Assembly (NCBI RefSeq): GCF_013363975.1 | Contig: NZ_JABWGN010000004.1 | Span: 310,001 to 374,000 of the forward strand | Source: Nonomuraea montanisoli | Lineage (GTDB): Bacteria > Actinomycetota > Actinomycetes > Streptosporangiales > Streptosporangiaceae | Length of the DNA stretch: 64,000 nt | Direction: 5' to 3' | The notes under the pieces: model-generated | Told to the model about the DNA's origin: nothing | Database searches by the model: none | What the model saw: the letters and a program-made list of their open reading frames with translations, nothing else | Program-made: the position numbers and the translations under genes | In this document: piece by piece, positions 1 to 8,303 of the stretch | Layout of the letters: every line of letters begins with the position of its first letter | How positions within the stretch are numbered: the first letter of the stretch is position 1

Positions 1-291
1 TCCATCGTGATCGCGGGGCTGGTGCTGAGCCGGGAGCGGGTCATGGGCATCGGGCAGGCGCTGACGATGCCGCTGTTCTTCGCCTCGAACGCGCTCTACC
101 CGGTGGCGCTGATGCCGGCCTGGCTGCAGGCCGTCAACCGGGTGAACCCCCTCGGGTACGAGGTGGACGCGCTGCGCGGCCTCCTGCTGGGCACGCCCGC
201 CCACCTGGCGCTGGACGTGATGGTGCTGCTGGTGGCGCTGGCCGTGGGGGTGACGGTCGCCGCGGCCCTGCTGCCCCGCCTCACCCGGTGA
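1..291 (+). CDS. ABC-2 type transporter permease, C-terminal part (5' end outside window)
   Basis: The reading frame is open from the first base, so the gene starts upstream of the window and only about 96 residues are visible. They include the segment LPFFASNALYPVALMPAWLQ, a turn NRVNPLGYEVDALR, and a final hydrophobic helix (DVMVLLVALAVGVTVAAALL) ending in a short basic tail. This is the usual end of DrrB-like ABC-2 permeases, membrane partners of an ATP-binding subunit in drug or lipid export. The ATPase gene is presumably upstream. The substrate cannot be inferred from this fragment. Confidence 0.8.
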   Translation, partial: SIVIAGLVLSRERVMGIGQALTMPLFFASNALYPVALMPAWLQAVNRVNPLGYEVDALRGLLLGTPAHLALDVMVLLVALAVGVTVAAALLPRLTR

Positions 292-326
292 CCGCCCGTA
301 CCGGCCTCGTACGGGCGGGCGGCCGT

Positions 327-1172
327 TCAGGCGTGGCGGACGACGGCGACGGCGCAGTGCGCGTGGTGCAGGACGCCCCGGCTGACGGAGCCGAGCAGCG
401 CCGCGCCGACCGCGCCCCGCCCGTGCGAGCCGACGACCAGCAGGTCGGCGCCGGCCGACGCGGCGGTCAGCGCGTCCACCGGCTGACCGCACGGGGTTTC
501 CTCGACGACTACTACCTCGGGGTAGCGCCGCTCGAACGCCGCCAGCCTGCCGACGACGGCCTCGTGCTGGGCGGTGCGGACCTGGTCCATCTCGTACGAG
601 ATCTCCGGCGCGAACGCGTGGACCGGAAGCTGCCAGGCGTGGACGACGCGCAGGGTGGCGCCCCGGAGCCGGGCCTGCGCGAACGCGTACTCCAGGGCGG
701 ACTCGCACTCGGGCGAGCCGTCGACGCCGACCGCGACCTCGCCGCGCACGGGATGCCGCTCACCGCGCACGGCCACGACGGGGCAGGCGACCTTGCCGGC
801 GAGCTGCGCGCTGACGGAGCCGAGCAGCGCCCCGGTCAGGCCGCCGAGACCGCGGCTGCCGACGACGAGCTCGTCGGCGCGGGCCGCCTCCTCGCGCAGC
901 ACGACGGCCGGCGCCCCTTCGACCAGGGCGGTGCCGACCTCCACGCCGGGCTGCCGCTCGCGGGCCAGCGCCAGCGCCTCGTCCAGGGCCCGCCGCCCCT
1001 CCCGGGTCAGCGCGTCGGGCCGGTCGGCGGGCCCGAACCGGTCGATCTGGTACGGCGAGCGGTCCACGGCGTGCACGATGCGCAGGGGCACGTGCGCGCG
1101 GAGCGCGTCGTTGGCCGCCCACTCCACCGCGGCCCGGGCCGCCATCGAACCGTCGACACCCACAACGATCAT
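327..1172 (-). CDS. Universal stress protein with two tandem UspA domains
   Basis: A 281-residue cytosolic protein of two UspA domains (about residues 1-140 and 143-281). Each opens with a strand of the type VVGVDGS or VAVGVDGSPE and ends with an ATP-binding loop of the G-2x-G-9x-G(S) type, seen as GLGGLTGALLGSVS and GRGAVGAALLGSVS. Tandem Usp proteins of this length are common in actinomycetes, often within hypoxia or dormancy regulons. The start at 1172 is chosen because MIVVGVDGS begins the fold and an AAGGAGGG Shine-Dalgarno lies just upstream. The frame continues 28 codons further upstream, but those residues look non-coding. The ABC permease fragment converges on it from the left. Confidence 0.93.
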   Translation of the reverse strand: MIVVGVDGSMAARAAVEWAANDALRAHVPLRIVHAVDRSPYQIDRFGPADRPDALTREGRRALDEALALARERQPGVEVGTALVEGAPAVVLREEAARADELVVGSRGLGGLTGALLGSVSAQLAGKVACPVVAVRGERHPVRGEVAVGVDGSPECESALEYAFAQARLRGATLRVVHAWQLPVHAFAPEISYEMDQVRTAQHEAVVGRLAAFERRYPEVVVVEETPCGQPVDALTAASAGADLLVVGSHGRGAVGAALLGSVSRGVLHHAHCAVAVVRHA

Positions 1173-1256
1173 GATCGTCCCTCCTTCGTCCCTTCCATCG
1201 CACCGCGGCGGGGCGGCGGTCCGGCAGGGCCGGAGGTCCCGCACCACAGGGCCCAA

Positions 1257-1460
1257 CGGTCATCCGGCCAGGACGATCGTCCGGTCAGGAGGACCCTTCG
1301 GTCAGGGTGACGGTCCGGCCAGGAAGGCCGCCCGGTCGCGACGGCCGCCCGTTCAGGAAGGCCTCCCGGTCGCGACGGCCGTTCGGCCAGGAGGGCCGCC
1401 GGTCAGGAGGGCCGCCGGGTCACGACGGCCGCCTGGTCAGGAGAGCCGTCCGCTGAGGGG
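1257..1460. repeat. Degenerate short tandem repeat between two minus-strand genes
   Basis: The roughly 295-nt gap between the stress protein and the amidase is filled by imperfect copies of a motif like GGTCAGGAGGGCCGCC, alternating with CCGGTCGCGACGGCC (near 1331, 1367 and, as a variant, 1416). I see no open gene there and no long palindrome. The repeat runs directly into the low-complexity 3' end of the amidase gene, so replication slippage may have shaped both. No function is assigned. Confidence 0.6.
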
Positions 1461-1467
1461 TGTTCGG

Positions 1468-2259
1468 TCAGGAGGGGGTCGTGGAGGAGGGGTTCGTGGA
1501 GGAGGGCTTGGCCGCGGGCGTCGTGGCGGGCTTCGCCGTGAGCTGCGCCGTAGGCTTCGCGGTGAGCGTCGTCGTGAGGAGCGCGCCGGTCTCCGGGCCG
1601 GTCTGGTCCACCGGGTCGCCGCCGGGCGCCCAGACCCCGGAGCGGCCCGCCGTCTCGGCGAAGCCGCCCCCCGTCGGCCCGGCGAAGCTGGCCACCGCCA
1701 CCCAGACCCCGTGCCCCGCGGCGATGCGCCGGGCGCGCTCGGCCTGGAGCTCCGCCTCGTGGGCGTGCTTCACCGTGCCGGCCACGTACGCGTCGATCCC
1801 GAGGCCGGCCGTCGCCGCGGCGTGCTCGGGGACGCCGGTGTCCTTGCAGACGGCGAGGCCGAGCCGCCAGCCGTCCACCTCCAGCACGCGCGGCCGCGCG
1901 CCGGGCGCGAACCGGAGGGCCTCCTCGGCGCCGAGGTACATCTTGCGGTAGGCGACGGTGACGCCGCTCCCGCCGACGGCCAGCATCGCGATGTGCGGCC
2001 CGTCGTCGCCGTCCACGGGCGCGCCGGCCAGCGCCACGGCCCCCGTCTCGGCGCACGCGGCCACCAGCGGCTCCAGCCGCGCGTCGCCGGGGGCGACGGT
2101 CCCGGCGTCCAGCTCGTACCCGGTCAGCGACAGCTCGGGGAACACGACGACCCGTGCCGCCGCGGACCGCACGGCGCGGGCGTGCGCGACGGCGTTGGCC
2201 GCGACGTCGTACGGGACCGACAGGGGCTGGGCGACCGCGATCGTCAACGTCTCCGGCAC
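1468..2259 (-). CDS. Carbon-nitrogen hydrolase (nitrilase superfamily amidase)
   Basis: A 263-residue cytosolic amidase-type enzyme. The nitrilase Glu-Lys-Cys triad is visible: Glu in VVFPELSLTGYE (about residue 42), Lys in VAYRKMYLG (about 106) and the nucleophile Cys in LAVCKDTGVP (about 138). The family hydrolyses carbon-nitrogen bonds of small amides or carbamoyl compounds; the substrate is not evident. The last 45 or so residues form a Thr/Ala/Pro/Lys/Ser tail with repeated LTAKPT-like units, which is unusual for the family and adjoins a repetitive intergenic region. The GTG start at 2259 follows a strong GGAGG at good spacing. An independent monocistronic gene is likely. Confidence 0.87.
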   Translation of the reverse strand: MPETLTIAVAQPLSVPYDVAANAVAHARAVRSAAARVVVFPELSLTGYELDAGTVAPGDARLEPLVAACAETGAVALAGAPVDGDDGPHIAMLAVGGSGVTVAYRKMYLGAEEALRFAPGARPRVLEVDGWRLGLAVCKDTGVPEHAAATAGLGIDAYVAGTVKHAHEAELQAERARRIAAGHGVWVAVASFAGPTGGGFAETAGRSGVWAPGGDPVDQTGPETGALLTTTLTAKPTAQLTAKPATTPAAKPSSTNPSSTTPS

Positions 2260-2494
2260 GCGACCTCCTCGGAACGGGCCTCGCGGACGTCCCCGAGGCA
2301 GAGCCCATCGTAGACAGGTCCCTCGAACGGCACCGCGCCTCCCCCGAGAGCGCGATATTTCCGCAATTCACGAGAGAAACGGATGACACGCCGCATTCCC
2401 GGGTGCGGGGTTTTCTGTCCCGTCTCCGAAATGACGAACCGCTACCATGATCACGCAATTGCCGGGTCCTTCTCACGATGCGGAGTGCTCACCC

Positions 2495-3682
2495 ATGGTC
2501 CGCGGTCACTGGTGGCGCGCGAGCATGTCCGGCTGCCTGTTTCTGACGGCCGTCATCCGGGCGGATGCGGCGTTCGCGGACTTCTCCGACCGTACGTCGA
2601 CGGCCGGCACGTGGGCCGCCGTCACCACGTTCCCCACCGGCAACCTGCTGGCGTGGGGCCGCAACCGCGACGGTCAGCTCGGCGTCGGCAACGCCTACGG
2701 CGCATGGTCCCCCGTCCGGGCCGGCAACGCCACCACCTGGTCGGCCGCGGCCTCCGGGGGGCGGTTCAGCTGCGCGGCGCGCGCCGACGGCACACTGTGG
2801 TGCTGGGGCGACAACTCCTCCGGCCAGCTCGGCCTCGGCGACACCGTCAACCGCACCACACCCGTCCAGGTCGGGAGCAACACCACCTGGACCGCCGTCT
2901 CCGCGGGAGACAAGCACGCCTGCGCGCTGCGGTCGGACGGCACCGCGTGGTGCTGGGGCGACAACTCCTCCGGCCAGCTCGGCCTCGGCGACACCGTCAA
3001 CCGCACCGCGCCGGTCCAGGTCGGGACGGCCACGAAGTGGACCATGGTCTCCGCCGGCGGATCGCACACGTGCGGCCGCCGGCTCGACAACACCGCCTGG
3101 TGCTGGGGCGCGAACGGCTCGGGACAGCTCGGCGTCGGCGACACCGTCAACCGGCTCGCCCCCGTCCAGGTGAGCGGCCAGTGGACGGCGGTGACCGCCG
3201 GGACGGCGCACAGTTGCAGCGTGCGGACCGACAACACGCTCTTCTGCTGGGGCGCGAACGCCTCCGGACAGCTCGGCGTCGGCGACACCGCCGGCCGCAC
3301 CGTGCCGGTGCAGGCCGGCACGGACAACTCCTGGGCGGAGGTGTCCGGCGGACGGTCGCACACCTGCGGCCGGTGGCGCACCGGCACGCTGTGGTGCTGG
3401 GGCGCCAACGGATCCGGGCAGCTCGGCCTCGGCGACACCGCCGACCGGCTCAGCCCCCTCCGGGTCGGCACGTCCACAGCGTGGCTGTCGATGACCACGG
3501 GCCTGGCCCACACCTGCGGCCGGCGCGGCGGCGGCGCGGTGTGGTGCTGGGGCGCCAACGGCTCGGGACAGCTCGGCCTCGGCGACACCGCCGACCGGCT
3601 CGGCCCGGTCCAGGTACCCGGCGTCACCGCGACCTCGGTGGCGGCCGGACCGGATTCTTCCACGACCCTGGCCAGTGCTTAA
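2495..3682 (+). CDS. Exported RCC1-repeat (seven-bladed propeller) protein with SipW-type signal
   Basis: A 395-residue protein of seven RCC1 repeats, each carrying a CWGxNxSGQLGxGD core (first copy LAWGRNRDGQLGVG), which predicts a closed seven-bladed beta-propeller. The N-terminus has a hydrophobic stretch followed by ADAAFADFSDRTSTAG, matching the alternate signal-peptide pattern (AxAxF-S-D, then small and Gly residues) processed by SipW-type peptidases. A peptidase of that type is encoded 700 bp downstream and a second likely substrate lies between them. I infer a secreted or cell-surface protein. The start at 2495 leaves a compact signal sequence; ATG 2447 would add 16 residues. Copies two and three share about 61 identical bases, indicating recent duplication. 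Confidence 0.85.
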   Translation: MVRGHWWRASMSGCLFLTAVIRADAAFADFSDRTSTAGTWAAVTTFPTGNLLAWGRNRDGQLGVGNAYGAWSPVRAGNATTWSAAASGGRFSCAARADGTLWCWGDNSSGQLGLGDTVNRTTPVQVGSNTTWTAVSAGDKHACALRSDGTAWCWGDNSSGQLGLGDTVNRTAPVQVGTATKWTMVSAGGSHTCGRRLDNTAWCWGANGSGQLGVGDTVNRLAPVQVSGQWTAVTAGTAHSCSVRTDNTLFCWGANASGQLGVGDTAGRTVPVQAGTDNSWAEVSGGRSHTCGRWRTGTLWCWGANGSGQLGLGDTADRLSPLRVGTSTAWLSMTTGLAHTCGRRGGGAVWCWGANGSGQLGLGDTADRLGPVQVPGVTATSVAAGPDSSTTLASA

Positions 3683-3776
3683 TCCACTTTTACCCGCATG
3701 CCGGATTCGGCGTTGATCACCCAAGGGAAGATCGGCCTACGACAACACCACGCTTCACCTTAAGAAAGGCCCCGGC

Positions 3777-4370
3777 ATGGCCAGGAAAATCTCTATAGGC
3801 GGAATGTCGCAATTTTTGGCGATACCCGTGGGGCTCCTGCTGAGCGGGGTCCTGGTCTGGCAGGCCTCGAACGCCGCGTTCGTCGGTGTCACCAGCAACG
3901 CCAACAACAGCTGGTCGGCGGGCACGGTCAACCTGACCAACGACAGCGGCGGCACGCCGATGTTCCATGTGACGCAGATGGTGCCCGGCCAGTCGGGCAG
4001 CCGCTGCATCGAGATCACCTCGGCCTCCAGCGTCCCGGTCGACGTCAAGTTCTACACCGACGTCACCGCCCTCCCGGTGGACGACATCAGGCCGTACATC
4101 GACATCACGGTGGAGGACGGCACCGGCGGCACGTTCGCGAGCTGCGCCGGCTTCACCCCCAGCGGCGGCACGGAGTTCACCGGCACCCTGCAGAACCTGA
4201 CCACCACCCGCACCACCTACGCCAACGGGCTCGGGCCGTGGGCGCTGGACGGCACGCCGCCGGACAAGCTCAGCTTCCGGATCTCGTGGCAGTTCCACGC
4301 CGACGCCCCGCCCGTCGCGCAGGCCGGCTCCACGCCGAACGTGGCGTTCATCTGGGAAGCGCAGAGCTGA
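3777..4370 (+). CDS. TasA/camelysin-like exported protein with SipW-type signal peptide
   Basis: A 197-residue protein. A short basic start and a hydrophobic core (LAIPVGLLLSGVLVWQA) precede SNAAFVGVTSNANNSWSAGT, the signature of SipW-dependent signal peptides in the TasA/camelysin group. The rest is a beta-rich domain (LTNDSGGTPMFHVTQMVPGQ and onward) with three Cys. In Bacillus, TasA forms extracellular fibres; actinobacterial relatives are uncharacterised surface proteins. Fibre formation here is inference. ATG 3777 follows an AAGAAAGG ribosome site. It lies between the RCC1 protein and the signal peptidase on the same strand, so the three probably act together. Confidence 0.8.
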   Translation: MARKISIGGMSQFLAIPVGLLLSGVLVWQASNAAFVGVTSNANNSWSAGTVNLTNDSGGTPMFHVTQMVPGQSGSRCIEITSASSVPVDVKFYTDVTALPVDDIRPYIDITVEDGTGGTFASCAGFTPSGGTEFTGTLQNLTTTRTTYANGLGPWALDGTPPDKLSFRISWQFHADAPPVAQAGSTPNVAFIWEAQS

Positions 4371-4380
4371 CCGCCGGCGC

Positions 4381-4947
4381 ATGAACCCGGACGTCATGCC
4401 GCGCACACGCCCGCGGGCCCGCCTGGGCCCGCGCGGCTCGTGGCTCCGGGGGCCGCGCACGGCCGCGATGCTCGCCGCGCGGACGGTCATGGCGACCCTC
4501 TCCGGGCTGCTGATCTGGTCGCAGGCCCCCGCCCTGCTGCCCGGCTGGCGCAGCTCCGTCGTCGTCACCGGCTCGATGGCCCCGCGGATCGTGCCCGGCG
4601 ACGTCGTGCTGTTCCAGGAACGGCCGGCCCACGCCGTCCGCCCCGGGACCGTGGTCCTGTTCCGCCATCCGGATCATCCCGAACGGCTGCTGTCCCACCG
4701 CGTCCACGAGGTGCGCGAGGACGGGCAGGTCATCACCGCCGGGGACGCCAACGCCCGCCCCGACGCGGCGCCCGTCCATCCCCGCGACATCCTCGGGCAC
4801 GGCCGGCTGCGCGTTCCCTGGATCGGCATGCCGGAGGTGTGGTGGCTGCGTGGCGAGCGCCACCACCTCGTCCTCACCGCCCTGGCCTTCCTGGCAGCGG
4901 CGGCCCTGGCCGTTCCCTGGCGCGCCTTCGGCTCCCACGCCTCCTGA
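4381..4947 (+). CDS. sipW: SipW-type signal peptidase I (Ser-His, ER-like class)
   Basis: A 188-residue membrane peptidase. It has an N-terminal anchor (about residues 28-46), then the catalytic-Ser box VVTGSMAPRIVPGDVVLF, and a His in LLSHRVHEV where ordinary bacterial signal peptidase I has Lys. This is the arrangement of archaeal, ER and SipW enzymes. A second hydrophobic segment near the C-terminus (LTALAFLAAAALAVPW) suggests two membrane passes. It begins 10 nt after the TasA-like gene without a clear ribosome site, so translation is probably coupled. The two genes before it carry matching non-canonical signal peptides, which strongly suggests they are its substrates. Confidence 0.88.
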   Translation: MNPDVMPRTRPRARLGPRGSWLRGPRTAAMLAARTVMATLSGLLIWSQAPALLPGWRSSVVVTGSMAPRIVPGDVVLFQERPAHAVRPGTVVLFRHPDHPERLLSHRVHEVREDGQVITAGDANARPDAAPVHPRDILGHGRLRVPWIGMPEVWWLRGERHHLVLTALAFLAAAALAVPWRAFGSHAS

Positions 4948-4950
4948 GCG

Positions 4951-6624
4951 TCAGGAGGCGCCGCGGGTGAACGTGCCGAGGCCGGTGTGGTCGAGGCCGG
5001 CCACGGTGACCTTCGCGGCCCGGCCGTCCGCGCCCACGGTGAAGCGGACGCCCTCCAGGCCCACGGAGTTCTCCCCAGGGGTGCGGTAGGAGAAGGTGTC
5101 GCCGGCGTAGTGGCGCAGCGGCAGCCGGAGGGGCTTCGGCCCGAGCCGCATGACGAGCCCGCCGCCCTCCTCGGCGACGGTGAGCGGGCCGTAGTGGGCG
5201 TTGGCGTACACGCCCGTGTAGGCGCGCGCCGGCCGGGCGGGCGCGGCGTGCGCGGGCGGCCTGCCGTAGTCGGTCGCCGGCCGCTCGTCGCGCTCCATCC
5301 GGGCGAACGCCGCGCCGGTCAGCCGCAGCCAGTCCACGGTCGGGCGGCCGTGGCGGGCGACGTCCAGGAACGTCAGGGCCACGGCCTCGGCGGCGCCGAC
5401 CGGCTCGCCGTTGGTGAGCACCACGATGCCGAGCCCTTCCGACGGAAGCATCGTCACGTTCGTCGCCGCGCCGAGCCGGAACGCGCCGGAGTGGCCGAGC
5501 TGGAGCCGGCCGAGGTCGTCGTAGGTCACGTTCCAGCCGAGGCCGTAGAAGCCGGGCCGGCCGTACGGGGCCGAGGGCGGGGCGGACAGGATGTGCGGCA
5601 GGTACGTCCGGTCGAGCGCGGACCGCTCGATGAGCCGCCTGCCCGCGTACACGCCGCCCGCGAGCTGGAGGCGCAGCCAGGAGCCGAGGTCGCGGGCCGT
5701 GGAGCTGGCGCCTCCCGCCGGCGACTGGGCCTGCGGGTCGCGGACGTGGCGGGCCTCCCAGCGCCCGCCCACCCGTACGTGGAGGGCGGCGCGGTCGGGC
5801 GCCCGGGCGTAGGCGGCGAAGGAGGAGCTGGTGGAGCGCATGCCCAGCGGCTCGTACAGCAGCGTCCGCGACAGCTCCTCCCAGGAGAGCCCGCGGGTCC
5901 TCGCCACGGCGAGCGCCGCCTCGGTGAAGCCGAAGTTGGTGTAGGCGTACTGGACGCGGAACGGGCCGAGGGGCTCGTCGCGCAGGTGCTCCAGGATGTA
6001 GCGGCGGTCGTGACCGAGGTCCTCCATCAGGTCGCCCGCGTGGTCGGGCAGGCCGCTGCGGTGGGAGAACAGGTCGGCCAGCGTCACGTGCCGGGTCACC
6101 CAGGGGTCCTTGAGCGCGAACCCGGGGTCGTGCCGGACGACCGGGTCGTCCCAGCCGACGGCGCGCGGCCCGCCGGCGTGCTGCCCGACCGCCCGCGCGA
6201 CCACGGTGGTGGCCAGCGGCTTGGAGACGGACGCGAGCTGGAAGACCGTGTCCGGGCCGACGGCCCCGGGGCTCCCGGCGCGGCGCACCCCGTACCCCTT
6301 GAGGTGGACCACCCGGTCCCGGTACACGACGGTGACGGCCATGCCGGGCACTCCCGTCCGGCTCATCACGTCGCGCGCGATCCCGTCGAGCCGATCCACG
6401 GCGGCGTCCACGGCGGCCGGGCCGAGGGCGGGCGGCGGCTGCGCGGGCGGCGCCGCCGACAGCGTGGCCCGGGGGATGGCCGACGGCGTGGCCCGAGGGA
6501 AGGCCGACAGCGTGCCCCGAGGGGAGGTCGTCGTGCCCGGGGGCGCGGCACCCGTGCCGCACCCGCACAGCAGCGCCGCCGCCGTCACGGCGCCCACCAG
6601 CGACGTCGCGCTCCCCCGCCTCAT
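4951..6624 (-). CDS. Lipoprotein serine hydrolase, beta-lactamase class C / CubicO type
   Basis: A 557-residue exported lipoprotein with signal peptide and lipobox ALLCGC, Cys at about residue 20. A Pro/Ala/Thr linker follows, holding three copies of an (F/I/L)PRATxSA-like unit. The hydrolase domain has the catalytic S-x-x-K as SVSKP (Ser about 132) and Y-x-N as YAYTNFG (about 228), the two core motifs of penicillin-binding protein-like esterases and class C beta-lactamases. A C-terminal beta domain (from about residue 450) resembles those of D-aminopeptidase or DUF3471-type proteins. Likely substrates are peptides, amides or esters at the cell surface; a role in beta-lactam resistance cannot be claimed. 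It converges with the signal peptidase gene, ending 3 nt from it. Confidence 0.88.
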   Translation of the reverse strand: MRRGSATSLVGAVTAAALLCGCGTGAAPPGTTTSPRGTLSAFPRATPSAIPRATLSAAPPAQPPPALGPAAVDAAVDRLDGIARDVMSRTGVPGMAVTVVYRDRVVHLKGYGVRRAGSPGAVGPDTVFQLASVSKPLATTVVARAVGQHAGGPRAVGWDDPVVRHDPGFALKDPWVTRHVTLADLFSHRSGLPDHAGDLMEDLGHDRRYILEHLRDEPLGPFRVQYAYTNFGFTEAALAVARTRGLSWEELSRTLLYEPLGMRSTSSSFAAYARAPDRAALHVRVGGRWEARHVRDPQAQSPAGGASSTARDLGSWLRLQLAGGVYAGRRLIERSALDRTYLPHILSAPPSAPYGRPGFYGLGWNVTYDDLGRLQLGHSGAFRLGAATNVTMLPSEGLGIVVLTNGEPVGAAEAVALTFLDVARHGRPTVDWLRLTGAAFARMERDERPATDYGRPPAHAAPARPARAYTGVYANAHYGPLTVAEEGGGLVMRLGPKPLRLPLRHYAGDTFSYRTPGENSVGLEGVRFTVGADGRAAKVTVAGLDHTGLGTFTRGAS

Positions 6625-6708
6625 GACCGCAGGTTAAGCCCCTCCCCGGCGGCCGGCGGAGAGGGGCCGCCCCCGGCGGCGTGTCACCCCGTCCCCCTGC
6701 CCGCCGCC

Positions 6709-7134
6709 TCAGCCGCGCGCCCCGAGGACCTCCATGTAGTGCGGGTTGGTCATGATCCCGAGGACGTTCCCGAACGGGTCCACCACGGACGCCGTCACGA
6801 ACCCGTTGCCCCCGCGGTCCACGACGCCCTGGTGCTCCTTGGCGCCGAGCTCGAACAGCCGCTCCAGCGTGGCCGCCACGTCGTCGACCGCCCAGTACAG
6901 GACCACGCCGGAGGGCCCCGCGGCCCCGGCGCCCGGGCCGTGGGGACCGAACGCGCCGCGCACGATGCCCAGCTCGTGCTGGTAGTCCCCCACCCGGAAC
7001 TCGACGTACGCCGGTCGGCCGTCCGGTCCGGGCACCTCGAAGTACGGCTGGACGCCGAGCAGCTCGGTGTACCAGTCGCGGGCGGCGGCTAGGTCGTCGG
7101 CGAACAGGTTGACGGTGGCGAATCCACGCAGCAT
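6709..7134 (-). CDS. VOC family (glyoxalase/dioxygenase-like) protein
   Basis: A 141-residue single-domain VOC protein. The fold is recognised from the opening RGFATVNLFADDLAAARDWY, the central YVEFRVGDYQHELGI, the second half opening VLYWAVDDVAATLERL, and the terminal VDPFGNVLGIMTNPHY. Metal ligands expected in this superfamily (His/Glu) are partly present (H in QHELGI, E in the last strands), so a metalloenzyme is possible. The start at 7134 has a GGGAG site. It is divergent from a WYL regulator with a perfect 15-bp palindrome between them, so it is probably that regulator's target. Similar VOC/WYL pairs are common in actinomycetes. Confidence 0.85.
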   Translation of the reverse strand: MLRGFATVNLFADDLAAARDWYTELLGVQPYFEVPGPDGRPAYVEFRVGDYQHELGIVRGAFGPHGPGAGAAGPSGVVLYWAVDDVAATLERLFELGAKEHQGVVDRGGNGFVTASVVDPFGNVLGIMTNPHYMEVLGARG

Positions 7135-7204
7135 GCGAACGCTCCCTCGGTTGCCCGGCAGGACCGTCCTGCCCGGTGTGTCGCGGTATGGAAGTAACAG
7201 TAGG

Positions 7205-7237
7205 AGCCCTTGAGGAACCTCCGGTTCCTCAAGGGCT
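7205..7237. promoter_or_regulatory. Perfect 15-bp inverted repeat, likely WYL-regulator operator
   Basis: The arms AGCCCTTGAGGAACC (7205-7219) and its exact complement (7223-7237) are separated by TCC. The element lies 14 bp before the WYL regulator's start codon and about 70 bp before the divergent VOC gene's start. Position, symmetry and length fit an operator controlling both genes. A transcript hairpin in the regulator leader is the alternative; no U-tract follows, so a terminator is unlikely. Confidence 0.7.
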
Positions 7238-7251
7238 GCCACACTCAAGGA

Positions 7252-8265
7252 ATGCTGGAAACTTCTGTGCGGCTGCTGCGCCTGCTGTCACTGCTTCAGG
7301 CGCGGCCCGGCTGGGCCGGGGCGGAGCTGGCGGAGCGGCTGGACGTGACGACGCGGACCGTGCGCAACGACGTGGAGCGGCTGCGGATCCTCGGCTACGA
7401 GATCCACTCGGTCACCGGCACCGCGGGCGGCTACCGGCTCGGCGCGGGCACCGCCATGCCGCCGCTGCTGCTGGACGACGAGGAGGCCGTGGCGGTCGCG
7501 GTCAGCCTGCACGCCGCCGCGTCCGGCTCGGTCACGGGGATCGAGGAGACGTCGCTGCGGGCGCTGACCAAGGTGCAGCGGATGCTGCCGTCGCGGCTGC
7601 GGCACCGCATCGAGGCGATGCGCGCGGCGACCGTGTCCGTGGCCGGGCGGGGGCCGACCGTGGACGCCGGGACGCTCACCACGATCGCCGCCGCCATCCG
7701 CGACCACGAGCGGCTGCGTTTCGACTACGCGGGCCACGACGGCACCGCGTCGGTCCGCGTCGTCGAGCCGCATCGCCTCGTCTACACCGGGCGGCGCTGG
7801 TACCTGCTGGCCTGGGACGGCGACCGGGACGACTGGCGGACGTTCCGCGCCGACCGCGTAAGGCCGCGCACCCCCAACGGGCCGCGCTTCACCCCGCGCA
7901 CGCCGCCGGGCGGCGACGCGGCCGCCCACGTCATGCGGGGCGCAGCCTCGACGGCCTACCGCCATGCGGCCCGGGTGCGGCTGCACGCGCCCGCGGAGGC
8001 GGTGGCCGACCGGATCCCGCCGGCGGCCGGCCTGCTGACCCCCCTGGACCCCGGCGACGGGGAGGCCGGGTGCCTGCTGGAGACGGGCAGCGAGTCGCTG
8101 CACGACCTGGCCGGCTTCCTCGGGAGCCTCGGCGTGCCGTTCACCGTCCTGGATCCGCCGGCGCTGCGCGCGCATCTGCGCGAGCTGTCCGCCCGCTACG
8201 CCGCCGCGGCGGCCCAGGTCGAGCCGACGGAGAACGCGGAGGAGGCCGAGAAGGCACCCCACTGA
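7252..8265 (+). CDS. WYL-domain transcriptional regulator (HTH_11 - WYL - WCX)
   Basis: A 337-residue regulator. Residues 1-60 form an HTH_11-type winged helix (GAELAERLDVTTRTVRNDVERL recognition region) with the wing GGYRLGAG. The WYL domain spans about 135-205 and contains LVYTGRRWYLLAWD, close to the family W-Y-L signature; a WCX-like C-terminal domain follows. WYL proteins bind ligands or nucleic acid and act as repressors or activators. ATG 7252 is preferred because the protein fold starts there; the 14 extra upstream codons run through the palindrome. Divergent from the VOC gene. Confidence 0.9.
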   Translation: MLETSVRLLRLLSLLQARPGWAGAELAERLDVTTRTVRNDVERLRILGYEIHSVTGTAGGYRLGAGTAMPPLLLDDEEAVAVAVSLHAAASGSVTGIEETSLRALTKVQRMLPSRLRHRIEAMRAATVSVAGRGPTVDAGTLTTIAAAIRDHERLRFDYAGHDGTASVRVVEPHRLVYTGRRWYLLAWDGDRDDWRTFRADRVRPRTPNGPRFTPRTPPGGDAAAHVMRGAASTAYRHAARVRLHAPAEAVADRIPPAAGLLTPLDPGDGEAGCLLETGSESLHDLAGFLGSLGVPFTVLDPPALRAHLRELSARYAAAAAQVEPTENAEEAEKAPH

Positions 8266-8303
8266 ATGTCCGATATGTGACTGAATGCGAAAATGAAGGG
8301 GTC

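Noticed and set aside
288..1310. A 340-codon plus-strand frame across the universal stress protein gene
   Set aside because: Low-complexity Gly/Arg/Asp composition with no domain; the opposite strand encodes two clear UspA domains.
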